A DNA stretch of 64,000 nucleotides. It comes from CAWHQZ01 sp963831645 (GTDB lineage: Bacteria > Pseudomonadota > Alphaproteobacteria > Rhizobiales > Aestuariivirgaceae). The notes below the pieces were generated by a model that ran no database searches, was not told the origin of the DNA, and saw only the letters and a list, made by a program, of their open reading frames with translations. Below, one piece after another: positions 34,217 to 44,492 of the stretch. The stretch lies in assembly GCA_963831645.1 (NCBI GenBank), contig CAWHQZ010000006.1, forward strand, positions 372,001 through 436,000. Direction: 5' to 3'. How positions within the stretch are numbered: position 1 is the first letter of the stretch; each line of letters opens with the position of its first letter. A program made the translations under genes and the position numbers.

Positions 34217-34582
34217 ATGATCAAGATTCTCGCCGCAGCTCTCGTCTCGCTTTCTGTAGCTCTTCCTCAGGCGTTCGGCAGCGACCGGCTGAGTGCCCCC
34301 GAAATCCGCAACGTGGTGCCTGGTAATTGGTCCGGTAACTACAAGAAGGCTTCGCTCGTGATTTCGGTCGCCGCCGACGGGACCGTTAGCGGTCGTTACG
34401 CCGGCATACCAGCCAGGGGCAGTTGGACCATCAAAAGAACCCCCAGAGGCGACAAGATTTGCCTGACGTTCTCAGCGGTTATCAGCGACACGAAATGCGG
34501 CGAGTTGTTCCGCAACGGGAATAACATCCTTTATGGTTATCTCAACCGTGGAAAGCCGCGCCTCTGGCTTAAGCGCAGCTGA
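34217..34582 (+). CDS. Small secreted protein, unknown function
   Basis: 121 residues: signal peptide (MIKILAAALVSLSVALPQAFG, cleavage likely after AFG), then a beta-rich mature domain with WSGNYKKASLVISVAADGTVSGRY and two Cys (CLTF and CGEL) about 17 residues apart that could form a disulfide. No recognised enzymatic motif. It is on its own strand between the metallophosphoesterase and lptF. Confidence 0.7.
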   Translation: MIKILAAALVSLSVALPQAFGSDRLSAPEIRNVVPGNWSGNYKKASLVISVAADGTVSGRYAGIPARGSWTIKRTPRGDKICLTFSAVISDTKCGELFRNGNNILYGYLNRGKPRLWLKRS

Positions 34583-34804
34583 GAATTCCACCAACGCTAC
34601 CTATCGATCCGCCGCCCCGAGTTCCTTCTCTCGCAATGGGCGGGGCACTGATGTAACTTGCATGAACGACAGCAAGGGGAGCACGATCACTCCACTGCCG
34701 GATTGCCGTGCGGGTGGTGCTTCCGTCTGGGGCCCGGCTACGGGCTGCGACACAGCCCACAGATTGGGTTGGCCGCACGTCCGCAGGTTCCTATAAGCCG
34801 GTCG

Positions 34805-36016
34805 ATGGCCATCGTCGATCGCTACGTCCTGACCCAGATCAGCAAGCCGATTCTGACCGCGATGGGCATCGGTATGCTGGTTCTCCTCGCCGAGCGCATG
34901 GTGAACCTGCTCGATGTGACGCTGGGCAAGCGCAATTCGTTCGGCGTCGTCTTCGAACTGCTCGCCTATCTGCTGCCTCACTACCTGGGTCTGGCCATTC
35001 CGGTGGCGTTGTTTCTGGGCCTGCTTTTCGGCTTCAACAAGATGTCGCGTGACGGTGAGATCGACGCCCTCATGTCCTCCGGGGTGGGGCTGTCCCGTCT
35101 CTTGCGACCAGTGATGTTTCTGGCGGTTGGGCTCACCCTTGTCTCGCTCGCGATCTTCGGGTGGTTGCAACCGCATGCCCGTTTCGGCTACCGCGCGGCA
35201 ATTTTTGCCGTCAAGACGGTCGAGGTGTTTTATCTGGCTGAGGAAGGGGTGTTCATGCAGGCCGGCAGCCGCACCTTCATTCTCGACCGCCTGTCGCGGG
35301 CCAACTCCACTTTCGAGCGCATGTTCCTGTTCGACGAGCGCGCAGCCAACGGCAGCGAGACGCTGACCGCTCGAGGGGGCAAGCTCATTTCCGAGGTCGG
35401 CAGCAAGCGTCCTATTCTTCACCTCGAACACGGCCATCGGCTGGCACTGCCCGCCTGGCCGGATTTCTCCTCGCGCGCGCCGCCAGCGGCCGCCCTGGCC
35501 GGCGAGTTCGACCGCGCGAACATGCCGCTCGGACAGCTCAACAAAAAGCTCGAGCGGTCGCGAGGCAACGATGAGCGCGAACTGACGCTCCCCGAGCTGT
35601 TTGCACAACGCCATACGCCGCCCAGGGCAGCGACCGTCAACAGCATGACGGCCGAACTGCACCGGCGGCTCGTCAACATCGTGAGCCTGATCATCCTCCC
35701 CGTGCTGGCGTTGCCGTTCGGCATCGGCAAACGCCGCAACCTCCGCAGCTATCGGTTTGCCGTCGCACTTGCAATCCTGGTCGCCTATCACGAAGTCGTC
35801 GAGCAGGGCGCGGTCATGACCCAGGCACATGGGTATTCACCCCTGCTCACGTTGTGGCTCCCCTTCGGGGTGCTGCTCGTGTTCTCGGCATGGCGTTTCT
35901 GGGTGACTGCCTACTTCGTCCGGTCCGATCGCTTTGATTCGGTATTTGACGGGATGTCCGACATTGCCGGAGCGATCCGGCGTCGCTTTCTCCCCGTCGC
36001 GGCGGCCGGCACATGA
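34805..36016 (+). CDS. lptF: LPS export ABC transporter permease LptF
   Basis: 403 residues from ATG 34805. Six membrane helices with a large periplasmic beta-jellyroll between helices 3 and 4 (about residues 100-275), ending RRNLRSYRFAVAL and YHEVVEQGAVM. Conserved YVLTQISKPIL at the start and LPHYLGLAIPVALFLGLLFGFNKMSRDGEIDAL as the LptF block. With LptG and LptB it extracts LPS from the inner membrane. Overlaps lptG (ATGA). The 222 bases before it hold no gene. Confidence 0.94.
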   Translation: MAIVDRYVLTQISKPILTAMGIGMLVLLAERMVNLLDVTLGKRNSFGVVFELLAYLLPHYLGLAIPVALFLGLLFGFNKMSRDGEIDALMSSGVGLSRLLRPVMFLAVGLTLVSLAIFGWLQPHARFGYRAAIFAVKTVEVFYLAEEGVFMQAGSRTFILDRLSRANSTFERMFLFDERAANGSETLTARGGKLISEVGSKRPILHLEHGHRLALPAWPDFSSRAPPAAALAGEFDRANMPLGQLNKKLERSRGNDERELTLPELFAQRHTPPRAATVNSMTAELHRRLVNIVSLIILPVLALPFGIGKRRNLRSYRFAVALAILVAYHEVVEQGAVMTQAHGYSPLLTLWLPFGVLLVFSAWRFWVTAYFVRSDRFDSVFDGMSDIAGAIRRRFLPVAAAGT

Positions 36017-37087
36017 AGATCATCGGCTGGCTTCTCACCCGGATGATTCTGGCGCGCTTTTTTCTCATCCTGGGCGGCATCTCGATGTTTGCTGCAACAC
36101 TCGATGCCGTGACCTACGCCAAGGACGTGCTGGAACTGAAGCAGAACGATATCGGAGCCATCTTCTACTATTTCGCGCTCAAACTGCCGCTGGCGCTGTC
36201 CACGTATCTGCCTGTCAGCTCCCTGCTCGCCATTCTGCTAACTCTTTCGGAACTGAATTATCGCAACGAGCTTTCGGCCATCTGGGGGGCGGGAGCTTCG
36301 TCGCTGCGAATTATTGCGGCGCTGCTGCCGCTGGGCATGTTCCTGGGCGGCCTCCATTTCATGCTCAGCGATCAGGTCCTGCCGCGCGTAGCTCCGATCC
36401 TGCATGAGTGGGGCATCGGCGACTATGCCAAAAAGAAAATGAAACTGGGAGAGCGTGATCCGATATGGATGCGGGCCGGCACCGATATCATCCGCGCCAA
36501 GGAGGCAAGTGCCGCCGCCACCCGGCTCGACGATCTCGTGATCTTCCGGCGCGACGCTGACGGACTGCTGACCGAGCAAATCCTCGCCGACCAGGCGGAA
36601 TCTTCTGAACGGTCGCTGGCAGCTGAGTAATGCAGTGGTCTATTACCGCTCCAACCTGCCCCCAAGCCGCGTCGAGCGCCTGATTTACAGCGGTTCGATG
36701 CGTCCCGCCGCGGCGGGCGCGCGGTCGGGCGATCCCGAGGAAATGACCTCGGCCGATCTGCGGTATTTCATCGACAACAACGGTTTCGGGATCCGTCCCG
36801 CCTACGTCTTCAGCACGTGGTGGAACAAGCGCCTTGCCCTTTTTGTATCGGCGTTCCTCATGCTGGCCATCTGTGTGCCGCTGGCGACAAGATTCCGGCG
36901 CGGCAGTGGAGTTGCACTGTTCTTCGCTCTCGGCGTTGGCCTCGGATTCAGTTTTTTCGTGCTTGACGGCATCACCCTGACACTTGGGGAAATCGGGCTG
37001 GTACCGGCCTGGATGGCGGCCTGGACGCCAATCCTCGTCTTCTCGGCGATTGCGGCAACGCTCGTCTTTCGCGCTGAAACTCTTTGA
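36013..37087 (+). pseudogene. lptG: LPS export ABC transporter permease LptG, single-base frameshift
   Basis: About 357 residues when corrected. N-terminal half has SSLLAILLTLSELNYRNELSAIWGAGAS, the LptG block, and FHxMLSDQVLP. It breaks after ILADQAES; the continuation NGRWQLSNAVVYYRSNLPPSRVERLIYSG and DNNGFGIRPAYVFSTWWNKRLAL lies in the other frame to 37087. One extra base near 36598-36606 (GAATCTTCTG) accounts for it. LptG is essential for LPS transport, so a sequence error is far more likely than loss. Confidence 0.9.
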
Positions 37088-37129
37088 CCTGCGTATCCGA
37101 GTAAAAACGCGCCTGAAACGAGGGACCAG

Positions 37130-38254
37130 ATGTTGAAAATACTGCGGGTCGTGGCCACAAACATTGCAGTGTTCATAGTCCTGTGGATGTCGGCGCTGCT
37201 GATGACGGCCGTTGGATCGGATCTGTGGAAATTTTGGATAAAGCCGCTCGCACGTTCCACTGATCCGCGAGCTGCTCTCCCTGCGTACAGCGATCACAAA
37301 TACGCAGCGCGCGTATTTTTGGATCAGAAGGCGGCAAAATTTCGCTATGTGCCGTTTCTCGAATGGATGCACGAAACAATCACATCGGAAACAATCAATA
37401 TAGACAGTGACGGTCAGAGACGACATGCGCAGCAGCAGCCAAACAGAAGTTCGCCCACTAGTATCGGTTTTTTCGGAGGATCTACAGTTTGGGGTACGGG
37501 CGTCGACGACAACAGTACCATACCTGCATTCTTCGATCAGCTGACGGATGAGTATGAAGTAACCAACTACGGCGAACGCGGATACACGTCGCGGCAGAAC
37601 CTCGACCACCTCATCAACCTCGTCACCACTCGCCGCCCGCCGCAGATTGCGGTGTTCTACAACGGAAACAACGAAGTATTGGTTCACTGCAACTATACGG
37701 TGACCCGAAGCCTCAACGGCCATGCCCGTGAGAAGCGACTCCGGGAGGCTCTGCTGACTGCGGAGGACAGCAAGAGTGCGGTCTACGAATTCCTTCTCGG
37801 GCCTTTTGTAAGCCTCGTCTCGCAGTTTTCTGGCCGACCCAAGGGAGCTGATGAACTGGCGTGCAGCAATGATGCCACCCGGGCGGAAGCAGTCGCCGAG
37901 ATGATCGTCAGGAACTGGGAACTAGCCAATCTCATCGTGTCGAGCTATGGCGGAAAATTCTATGCCTTCTTGCAACCGAATGTACATTTGGGCTCGCCGC
38001 GGGTTGACCATCTCAAGTTGTCCGAGGAGCGCCAACTGCGGTCTTCAGAGTTCAAGGTTGTCTACCCTTTGGTACGCAGGAAAGTATCCGAGAGACGTCT
38101 GACCTGGGTATCTGATCTTTCCGAAGCATTGAACGTGAACAAGCAGCTCTATATCGACTCGGCCCATCTAGCGCCGGAAGGAAACCGAATCATCGCCGAG
38201 CATATTCGGAGCGCTATCAATCGGTTAAAGCCGGTGCGCGGAAATGGCTCTTGA
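37130..38254 (+). CDS. SGNH-type hydrolase, membrane-anchored
   Basis: 374 residues: an N-terminal membrane helix (TNIAVFIVLWMSALLMTAVG) and an SGNH domain with the Ser block (FFGGSTVWGTG, near residue 120), the Asn block (YNGNNEVLV) and the Asp-x-x-His end (DSAHLAPEGN). SGNH enzymes are esterases or acyltransferases acting on acetylated saccharides and lipids. It opens the less GC-rich accessory region. No close family name is recognised. Confidence 0.82.
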   Translation: MLKILRVVATNIAVFIVLWMSALLMTAVGSDLWKFWIKPLARSTDPRAALPAYSDHKYAARVFLDQKAAKFRYVPFLEWMHETITSETINIDSDGQRRHAQQQPNRSSPTSIGFFGGSTVWGTGVDDNSTIPAFFDQLTDEYEVTNYGERGYTSRQNLDHLINLVTTRRPPQIAVFYNGNNEVLVHCNYTVTRSLNGHAREKRLREALLTAEDSKSAVYEFLLGPFVSLVSQFSGRPKGADELACSNDATRAEAVAEMIVRNWELANLIVSSYGGKFYAFLQPNVHLGSPRVDHLKLSEERQLRSSEFKVVYPLVRRKVSERRLTWVSDLSEALNVNKQLYIDSAHLAPEGNRIIAEHIRSAINRLKPVRGNGS

Positions 38255-38377
38255 TCGGCGCACGCTCATTGATCCGAATCACATCGCAAGCCGAGCGCTG
38301 CCCGGAAAGCATCGTGTTTTACTGTAGTTGGGAAATTTATCGACCCCGGAGCTGTCGCTAACGTATAGCAATACTCG

Positions 38378-40141
38378 ATGAGCAATGTTTTCAGCATCTT
38401 TTTCCGCACTCCCGGAACTCGGCCCTCGGTAGTCCTCCTATGCCTGATCATCGCTGGTCTTGCCGAGGCGGTCAGTTACGGCACCCTGGTGCCACTTCTC
38501 GCGCTCCTCGCCGATGCTGACAGCAGCCCCGAAACCTCGACCTTCTCGACGCTGCTGCACAATGCTTTTCAGCACCTTGACATCGATCCAGGCATTGGTG
38601 TGCTGGTCGCATTCATTGTCACTTCGCTGGTAATCAAAGCGGCCGTCTCGTTCATAGCGCTTTCCTACGCCGCTTATTCCAAGACGCGGCTGATCGGAAA
38701 ACTTCGGGAGGATCTGATTGGCGGTCTGATCTCTACCCGCTGGAGCCATCATTCCGATCAGCGTCTGGGCGCGGTTGCATCGACGATTGCCTCAGATACC
38801 AACTACGCAGGCGACGCCTATTTGTCGTCGGCGCGCTTTGTAGCGGGGCTCATACAAACGGTATCCTACTTGTGCGTGGCGCTTCTCATTTCCTGGCAGG
38901 TTACTCTCTTTGGTCTGGCGCTCGGTGCCTTCATGTTTGTGACGCTGCGGACCTTTGTAAACGCGACACGAATATCGGGCAGACAGCAGCAGGCGCGAAC
39001 CGCTGGTCTGGTGGCGCTCCTCGTTGACACTTTGAGCAACATCAAGCCGCTGAAGGCCATGGACCGCAAGTCTCAGTGGCAATCGCTCCTGTCAAAAAAG
39101 AACCGCCGCGTTCAGAAGGCAATGCTGCGACGCGAATTGACCAAGATTGGCCTCATGAACGCCCAGGACATCATTGCTGCAACCGCTTTCGGCTTCGGGC
39201 TCTATGTAGCAGCGACTTCCTGGAACACGCCCCTTCCCATACTCCTGGGCGTGGCCGTTTTGCTGCTGAAGCTGAACGGTTCCTTCGCCAAAACCCACAA
39301 CCTGCTGGTGCACGCCGCGGAGAATCAAGGTGCGTACTTGCGTTCCTTCGATCTCGTTGACAAGGCCAATGCCGTTGCCGAAGAGGATGAGGGCACTGAA
39401 AAGCCGCCGGCGAACGCTGTTATAACGTTCGAGAAGGTCAGCTTTGGCCACGGCTCACGCGCGGTGATAACCGATGTCAGCATAGATATTCCACCGAACT
39501 CCATCACCGTAATCCAAGGCGCATCGGGAACGGGCAAGACCACGCTTATCGATCTACTCACGTGCCTCTATCGTCCATCAACTGGACGCATCCTAGTTGG
39601 CGACACGGATCTTACGCGCATCTCACTCAAGGCGTGGCGCAGGACCATCGGCTATGTGCAACAGGAGCTGACTCTGCTCCACTCGTCGATTGCCGACAAT
39701 ATAACTCTCGGTGATGAAACGATAAGCGACGATGATATTTGGCGGGCCATTGACCTGGCGGGTGCCCGTGACTTTATCGAGGACTTGCCTGCCGGCCTGA
39801 CAACCGATGCAGGCGAGATGGGGACTCGGTTATCGGGCGGCCAACGACAGCGCATCGCGCTTGCGCGGGCGCTTGTCGGGAAGCCACGCCTTCTCATTCT
39901 GGATGAGGTGACAAGCGCCCTGGATCCTCAAACAGAACGTGAGATCTGCGAGCGTATCCAGGGTCTCAGCGACCGTTTCACTGTCATTGCAGTCACACAC
40001 CGGTCCGCTTGGACCACCATCGCAACGAGGCTTTACAAGATTGCCGACGGGCGGGTTATCGTCTGCGAAGTAGCCGACCACAGCCGAGAAGCTACCGGGC
40101 GGAAGGCGGGCTCCTCAAAGGCGAGGCAGCTGATGGCATAG
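38378..40141 (+). CDS. ABC exporter, half-transporter (MsbA/lipid A-exporter type)
   Basis: 587 residues: a six-helix membrane domain (about 20-325) and an ATPase domain (about 345-560) with Walker A GASGTGKTT, Q-loop YVQQE, signature LSGGQRQR, Walker B LLILDE, D-loop SALD and H-loop VTHRS. Half-transporters of this type dimerise to export lipids, lipopolysaccharide precursors, polysaccharides or peptides. Given its neighbours it most likely exports the decorated product of this region. Confidence 0.9.
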   Translation: MSNVFSIFFRTPGTRPSVVLLCLIIAGLAEAVSYGTLVPLLALLADADSSPETSTFSTLLHNAFQHLDIDPGIGVLVAFIVTSLVIKAAVSFIALSYAAYSKTRLIGKLREDLIGGLISTRWSHHSDQRLGAVASTIASDTNYAGDAYLSSARFVAGLIQTVSYLCVALLISWQVTLFGLALGAFMFVTLRTFVNATRISGRQQQARTAGLVALLVDTLSNIKPLKAMDRKSQWQSLLSKKNRRVQKAMLRRELTKIGLMNAQDIIAATAFGFGLYVAATSWNTPLPILLGVAVLLLKLNGSFAKTHNLLVHAAENQGAYLRSFDLVDKANAVAEEDEGTEKPPANAVITFEKVSFGHGSRAVITDVSIDIPPNSITVIQGASGTGKTTLIDLLTCLYRPSTGRILVGDTDLTRISLKAWRRTIGYVQQELTLLHSSIADNITLGDETISDDDIWRAIDLAGARDFIEDLPAGLTTDAGEMGTRLSGGQRQRIALARALVGKPRLLILDEVTSALDPQTEREICERIQGLSDRFTVIAVTHRSAWTTIATRLYKIADGRVIVCEVADHSREATGRKAGSSKARQLMA

Positions 40142-40276
40142 TCTCTCGCCGTAGCAACGATGCCGCAGGAAACGTGCGTGTTTATCCCTGTCTCGCGCAT
40201 CGGCGATTTTTTCTGGATTGTGGGCACGCCCCTTGTTGCGCTATGCAAGACCTCACGCCAGATCCCGGGAATGGAT

Positions 40277-40288
40277 GATCAGCTGATC
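40277..40288. repeat. Perfect 12-bp palindrome GATCAGCTGATC before the 2OG-oxygenase gene
   Basis: Located 37 bases before the ATG at 40325, in a 183-base gap between same-strand genes. It could be a regulator site or hairpin; no regulator gene is beside it. Confidence 0.3.
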
Positions 40289-40324
40289 CATTTCAGACAC
40301 CGGGCGCAGGAATGAGGGGGCGAA

Positions 40325-40954
40325 ATGTCAGCACTCGATTTTGCGATGTTCGATGCTACGCCGTTGCAGAAGGAGCCCTGCGATTACATCGTCGTGCCGG
40401 AATTCGTCCGACCGGAATCTCTTCCAGGAATCAATGTCGACTTTCCGGACATCGCAGAGCCCGGCAATTTTCCGCTTGCGGGCACGAAATATGGCCCTCG
40501 TTTCGAGAGCCTAGTGCAGGAATTGACGGGGGCCGAGATGCGTCGGCACTTTGCCTCCAAATTCGGTCTCAATCTCGATGATTATCCGACGCAAATGACG
40601 GTGCGCCGTTTCATGGCATCTTGGGACGGGAACATACATAACGACTCCAGCTCCAAAAAAATCACTGTGCTCATTTACTTCAATGAGAAGTGGAACCAGA
40701 GAGGCGGGCAGCTGCGGCTGACGCGTTCAGCCGACAATGTGGAAGATTACTATTTGGAGGTGCCGCCCGTCCGCGGCACCCTCCTTGCCTTTAGACGCAA
40801 CGAACGCTCGTTTCACGGCTTTCCGCCCGGCGAGGGCGAGCGCCGATCGATCCAAATGTATTGGGTGGATCCGAAGCGTAGGTTGAAGATGAAGGCAACA
40901 GGTTTCCGGCAGGTCGTCAGAAAGGCGTTTCAGCGAACTTTGGGGCTTCGCTGA
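40325..40954 (+). CDS. 2-oxoglutarate/Fe(II)-dependent oxygenase (prolyl-4-hydroxylase-like fold)
   Basis: 209 residues. The HxD pair is in DGNIHNDSSSKKITVLIYFNEKW, with the double-stranded-helix strand RGGQLRLTRS. The distal His and 2OG-binding Arg are in RSFHGFPPGEGERRSIQMYW. Such enzymes hydroxylate small molecules, lipids or peptides. It overlaps no gene; the sulfotransferase starts 34 bases later. One of three dioxygenase genes in this region (with 47034 and 47906). Confidence 0.86.
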   Translation: MSALDFAMFDATPLQKEPCDYIVVPEFVRPESLPGINVDFPDIAEPGNFPLAGTKYGPRFESLVQELTGAEMRRHFASKFGLNLDDYPTQMTVRRFMASWDGNIHNDSSSKKITVLIYFNEKWNQRGGQLRLTRSADNVEDYYLEVPPVRGTLLAFRRNERSFHGFPPGEGERRSIQMYWVDPKRRLKMKATGFRQVVRKAFQRTLGLR

Positions 40955-40988
40955 TGCTGCAATTTCAGCGTTCGGATCAGTAACCGAA

Positions 40989-41930
40989 GTGTACCCGGAC
41001 TTCCTCTGCATCGGCGCCCAAAAATCGGGCACCACCTGGCTGCATTCAAATCTGAGCATGCATCGGCAAATATGGCTGCCGCCCGTGAAGGAGATTCACT
41101 ACCTGGATCGCAAATCAACACCGCTAGTCAAACTGCTGTGCAGCGACTCCAAGCGCTCAAGGAAGGCGCGGTCCCATCTGCTCGGCCAACTTCGCGCTTT
41201 TTGCTCGGGCGGGCAGTGGAGCGAACTGAGCTGGGCGCTGCGCTATTGCCTCGCCCCGCGCGACGACGTTTGGTATCGATCTTTATTTCCCGAGATACCC
41301 GGCCGGATCACCGGTGAGATCTGCCCCGGCTATGCGCGGCTCAGGGGCGATGAAGTCGGCAGGATTCATGGGCTGATGCCCAGCGCAAGAATTATCTACT
41401 TCATTCGCAACCCGATCGAGCGGTCGTGGTCCTACGCGGTCCAGCACTTCACCAGCCCGCGTTGGAAAAATCGGTACGGCAGCGTTTCCAACGTGCCAAA
41501 AGAGGAGCTGCTGGCCTTCCTTTGCCGGGATCGTACCGGTCACAGCGATTATCTCGGCGCACTTAGCGCCTGGGGAACGCATTACGGAGAGGAGCAAATG
41601 CTGCTCGTCTACTTCGATGAACTCGTTAGGAATCCCAAAGACCTACTGAAGCGCATTCTCGATTTCCTCGGCATCGATAGCTCAGACAATGCCATTCCCA
41701 AGACCGTAGCCATGAATCGCAATCCCAGTCGAGGAACAGCAGCACCGCCTGAAATGCAATCCTATCTCGCCAGGCTGCATATTGATCAGCTTGCTGAGCT
41801 GCACGGCAAGTTAAACAATTCTTGCACCTCAGCGTGGCTTCGCTCAGCGCAAGAAGCGCTGGGCGGCAATTCGCCTGGCTCGGCCGACGGGGTAGCCAAC
41901 GATGGCGCGGTTGTTTCGATGTCGCATTGA
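40989..41930 (+). CDS. PAPS-dependent sulfotransferase
   Basis: 313 residues from GTG 40989. The 5'-phosphosulfate loop QKSGTTWLHSNLSMH and the 3'-phosphate motif RIIYFIRNPIERSWSYAVQHF identify it. PAPS sulfotransferases move sulfate to a hydroxyl or amine of a saccharide, lipid or protein; this is the family of NodH-type enzymes. No neighbouring PAPS-synthesis genes are in the window. The last 40 residues are not family-like and may be a natural extension. Confidence 0.9.
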   Translation: MYPDFLCIGAQKSGTTWLHSNLSMHRQIWLPPVKEIHYLDRKSTPLVKLLCSDSKRSRKARSHLLGQLRAFCSGGQWSELSWALRYCLAPRDDVWYRSLFPEIPGRITGEICPGYARLRGDEVGRIHGLMPSARIIYFIRNPIERSWSYAVQHFTSPRWKNRYGSVSNVPKEELLAFLCRDRTGHSDYLGALSAWGTHYGEEQMLLVYFDELVRNPKDLLKRILDFLGIDSSDNAIPKTVAMNRNPSRGTAAPPEMQSYLARLHIDQLAELHGKLNNSCTSAWLRSAQEALGGNSPGSADGVANDGAVVSMSH

Positions 41931-41966
41931 CAGGGGTCCGATCTATCCTCTCCTTGCGGGCAGAAC

Positions 41967-42917
41967 ATGAGCGATGTTGGAGACTTCTTGTCGCCTCTGA
42001 ACAGTATCGGCCTCGACCTAGATGTTAGTCAGATAGACAAGCTCCTGTTGCCCTTTGTGACCCGCGACGAGAGGCGATATCGGGCGGAGCTGGCGTTGCG
42101 GCGCAGGCGGCTCTGCAAGCGGCTTGGCCAACGTCTCGGCGGACGGTGGGTAAAAGCGCAATTCCGAGACCGTGAGAGGGTGAGCCGAGAATATGAGGCT
42201 GTGTGGCAAACTGGCCATCAGCGCTACAACATTAGCGTCGGGCCGACGAGTTTCACTCCCTGGCGCTGGCGCGGCCAGAACATCCTTGTCGATGGCTCAG
42301 GCGCCGCCAGATTTCGGGGCCTCATGCTAGGCGCCGTAGTCAGAGCACTCAGACCGAAGCACGTGCTTGAAGTAGGTTGCGGGGATGGAATCAATCTGTT
42401 GCTGCTCGCTGGCGCCTTCCCGGATATCTCGTTTACGGGTTTGGAATTGACCGAGGCCGGTTACACTGCGGCGAAGCATCTCCAGGGCTGCGATACACTT
42501 CCCAGCCATTTGGTAGACTATGCACCTTTGCTGCAGAAAGATTCGACTGCTTTCAGGCGCGTTCGCTTTCTGAGGGGCGATGCCACAGCCATGCCGTTCG
42601 GGGCGCACGAGTTCGATCTTGCTTTCACCGTTGTCGCTATCGAACAAATGGAGCGCTCCCGCAGCCAGGCGCTCGGGGAGCTTGCGCGCGTGGCGCGCGC
42701 GCATGTGCTGAACATCGAGCCATTCTACGATGTCAACGCTGGCTTCTGGCGGAGGCTCAACGTGGTAAGCCGAGATTACTTCCGCGGCAGGATCGCCGAA
42801 CTTCGCGAGTTCGGCCTGCAACCGCAGTGGGCGACAGCAGATTTCCCGCAGGAGACCTTCCTCGGATTAGCCATGGTTCTCAGCCGCAAGGCAACCTCCG
42901 AGAATCGCGCGAGCTAA
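41967..42917 (+). CDS. Class I SAM-dependent methyltransferase
   Basis: 316 residues. A basic N-terminal region (about 1-100) precedes a Rossmann methyltransferase domain: VLEVGCGDGINLLLL as motif I, LELTEAGY as motif II-like acidic strand, MPFGAHEFDLAFTVVAIEQM as motif post-I, then an LNVVSRDYFRGRIAEL end. The acceptor cannot be predicted; the location suggests a saccharide or lipid. It lies between the sulfotransferase and the convergent SGNH gene. Confidence 0.85.
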   Translation: MSDVGDFLSPLNSIGLDLDVSQIDKLLLPFVTRDERRYRAELALRRRRLCKRLGQRLGGRWVKAQFRDRERVSREYEAVWQTGHQRYNISVGPTSFTPWRWRGQNILVDGSGAARFRGLMLGAVVRALRPKHVLEVGCGDGINLLLLAGAFPDISFTGLELTEAGYTAAKHLQGCDTLPSHLVDYAPLLQKDSTAFRRVRFLRGDATAMPFGAHEFDLAFTVVAIEQMERSRSQALGELARVARAHVLNIEPFYDVNAGFWRRLNVVSRDYFRGRIAELREFGLQPQWATADFPQETFLGLAMVLSRKATSENRAS

Positions 42918-42929
42918 TTATAGTTGAGT

Positions 42930-44172
42930 TTAGTCAGCGCTACCAGTCTCTCCTTCTCCCAGGTGTTTGGCGATAGCGGCTTGCCACGCAATTGCGCTTA
43001 CGCGATGGCCATACGGCGTGAGATGAACGTTGGCCGGGAAGTGCGTAAGCGGGCCCTCTCTGGCAGCTTTCTGAAACGCTGGCGTGAGATCGATAAATGT
43101 CAAGCCCAATTCAGACGTCTTCTTCGCAAGCCAGTCGCGCTGAACATTGCTCATGTCGCGAACCAGATCGGCGGTCTCGCCATCTTCAAACACAACTGTG
43201 TCGGCGTACGCCGTGTGCATCGTCGGTGTGTAGGCGACGATACCCTGAAAGCCATTCGCGATTGAGAGTATCCTTGAATGCCGCAAGTGGCGCCGTCCAC
43301 AGATCGAGGCTGATTTCTCCGCTCCTTAGACGACTTGCGTCCCTGACTTCGCCTCGGTCTTGATTTGCAATGTTGAGAGGAATTGAGGTGCCCTGAGAAC
43401 GAGCTGAATACCGATAGTTATGACCTCTATCTCGATCAAACAGCAGTTTGATTTGATCCCGGAGCAGCCATTCTCTCGCTGCATAAATCACCGCAGCCGA
43501 GTAGCTGTGAGAAAGAGCTTGCTCAACAGCGTTCTCGCCAGCCCTCCGGTCGCGGCCCGAATGCAGGAAATCGTAATAACGAACCGCATCTCTAAGATCA
43601 TTGCCTTCATAGATGTTCAGCACAACAGCGCGGGGCTTGAGGGCGAGACCGTACCGCCTGAGCAGCTCCACATATTCGAACAGACCCACACCCTCGACGC
43701 CAAGATTGTACGTGATGTAGGGGCCAATCTCCCCGAGGTAACTCGCGCTAGTGTCCTTCGCATGGACCGCGGTACACGCCGTGAACGAATCGCCAACTAC
43801 GACAATGTCCGCGTGTTGGATTTGGCCTTTTTCCGGTGGGTTGCAAAATCCCCTGGCGTCCCTTCTTGTGACCTCAACCGCGCCCGCCTTCAGATCAGCA
43901 GCATCTCTTGCACTGACAAACACGCTATTTGGCGCTGGATGATAAAGGGGCGGACCTCGATCAACTCGTTGCGCCGTCTCGATGACCGTATAATCGTTGA
44001 TGCTGCCATAATTCAGCCTCTCCGCGACATGATGGCGTAATGGTGCTGGAAAGTGGGCGAGCAACGGCACGCCGATCAGCGAGGGAACAAGGCGCAGAAC
44101 CAACTCCGCCGAAAGGAGAGCTGCAATAATCGGGAGCACGAATGCAATGCATCGGAAGACAAGGAGCTTCAT
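42930..44172 (-). pseudogene. SGNH hydrolase, membrane-anchored, single-base frameshift
   Basis: About 413 residues when corrected: signal/anchor helix (LLVFRCIAFVLPIIAALLSAELVLRLV), Ser block VVVGDSFTACTAV, GND block NIYEGNDLRD in the first frame, and the His block FPANVHLTPYGHRVSA in the second. The frame changes near 43264-43273 (GAGTATCC), after LAAFKD and before SIANGFQGIVAYTP. Opposite strand to its neighbours, within the decoration region. Paired with the other SGNH gene at 37130, as often in O-acetylation systems (inference). Confidence 0.85.
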
Positions 44173-44492
44173 GACCGCTTCGAGGTATGCATTTTTGTCC
44201 AGTTACCAAGCGGCGGATTCCAGAGGCAATTCATCGCGGCGAAGGTTCGTGTACTTCAGTATCGCAAGCGGCATTGACCCATCCGAGATTTCGCAATGGT
44301 GTTGTGATTTGCCCAAACTCATTGCGCGCGCTCAACGCATTGGGACTATTCTCCGAAACGGTCGAGATGTTGGAGGGAGCGTCGACCGAAAATCCTCTCA
44401 ACTCTAGGGTAGTCAACCCGCACTTGCTCGATTATACCGTTGCCCGGCGCCTCGCATAGAACTCGCGGCGCCCTTGTTGACGGAGGGGAATA
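44173..44492. other. Intergenic region, no gene found
   Basis: 320 bases between the divergent SGNH start and the SxtJ-like GTG. Short open frames occur on both strands but have no ribosome site, no family-like sequence and odd composition. It probably holds the two divergent promoters; none can be picked out with confidence. GGAGGGG at 44481-44488 is the SxtJ ribosome site. Confidence 0.6.

Noticed and set aside
36488..37723. 411-residue minus-strand frame across lptG and the SGNH gene
   Set aside because: Low-complexity shadow sequence opposite two clear genes.
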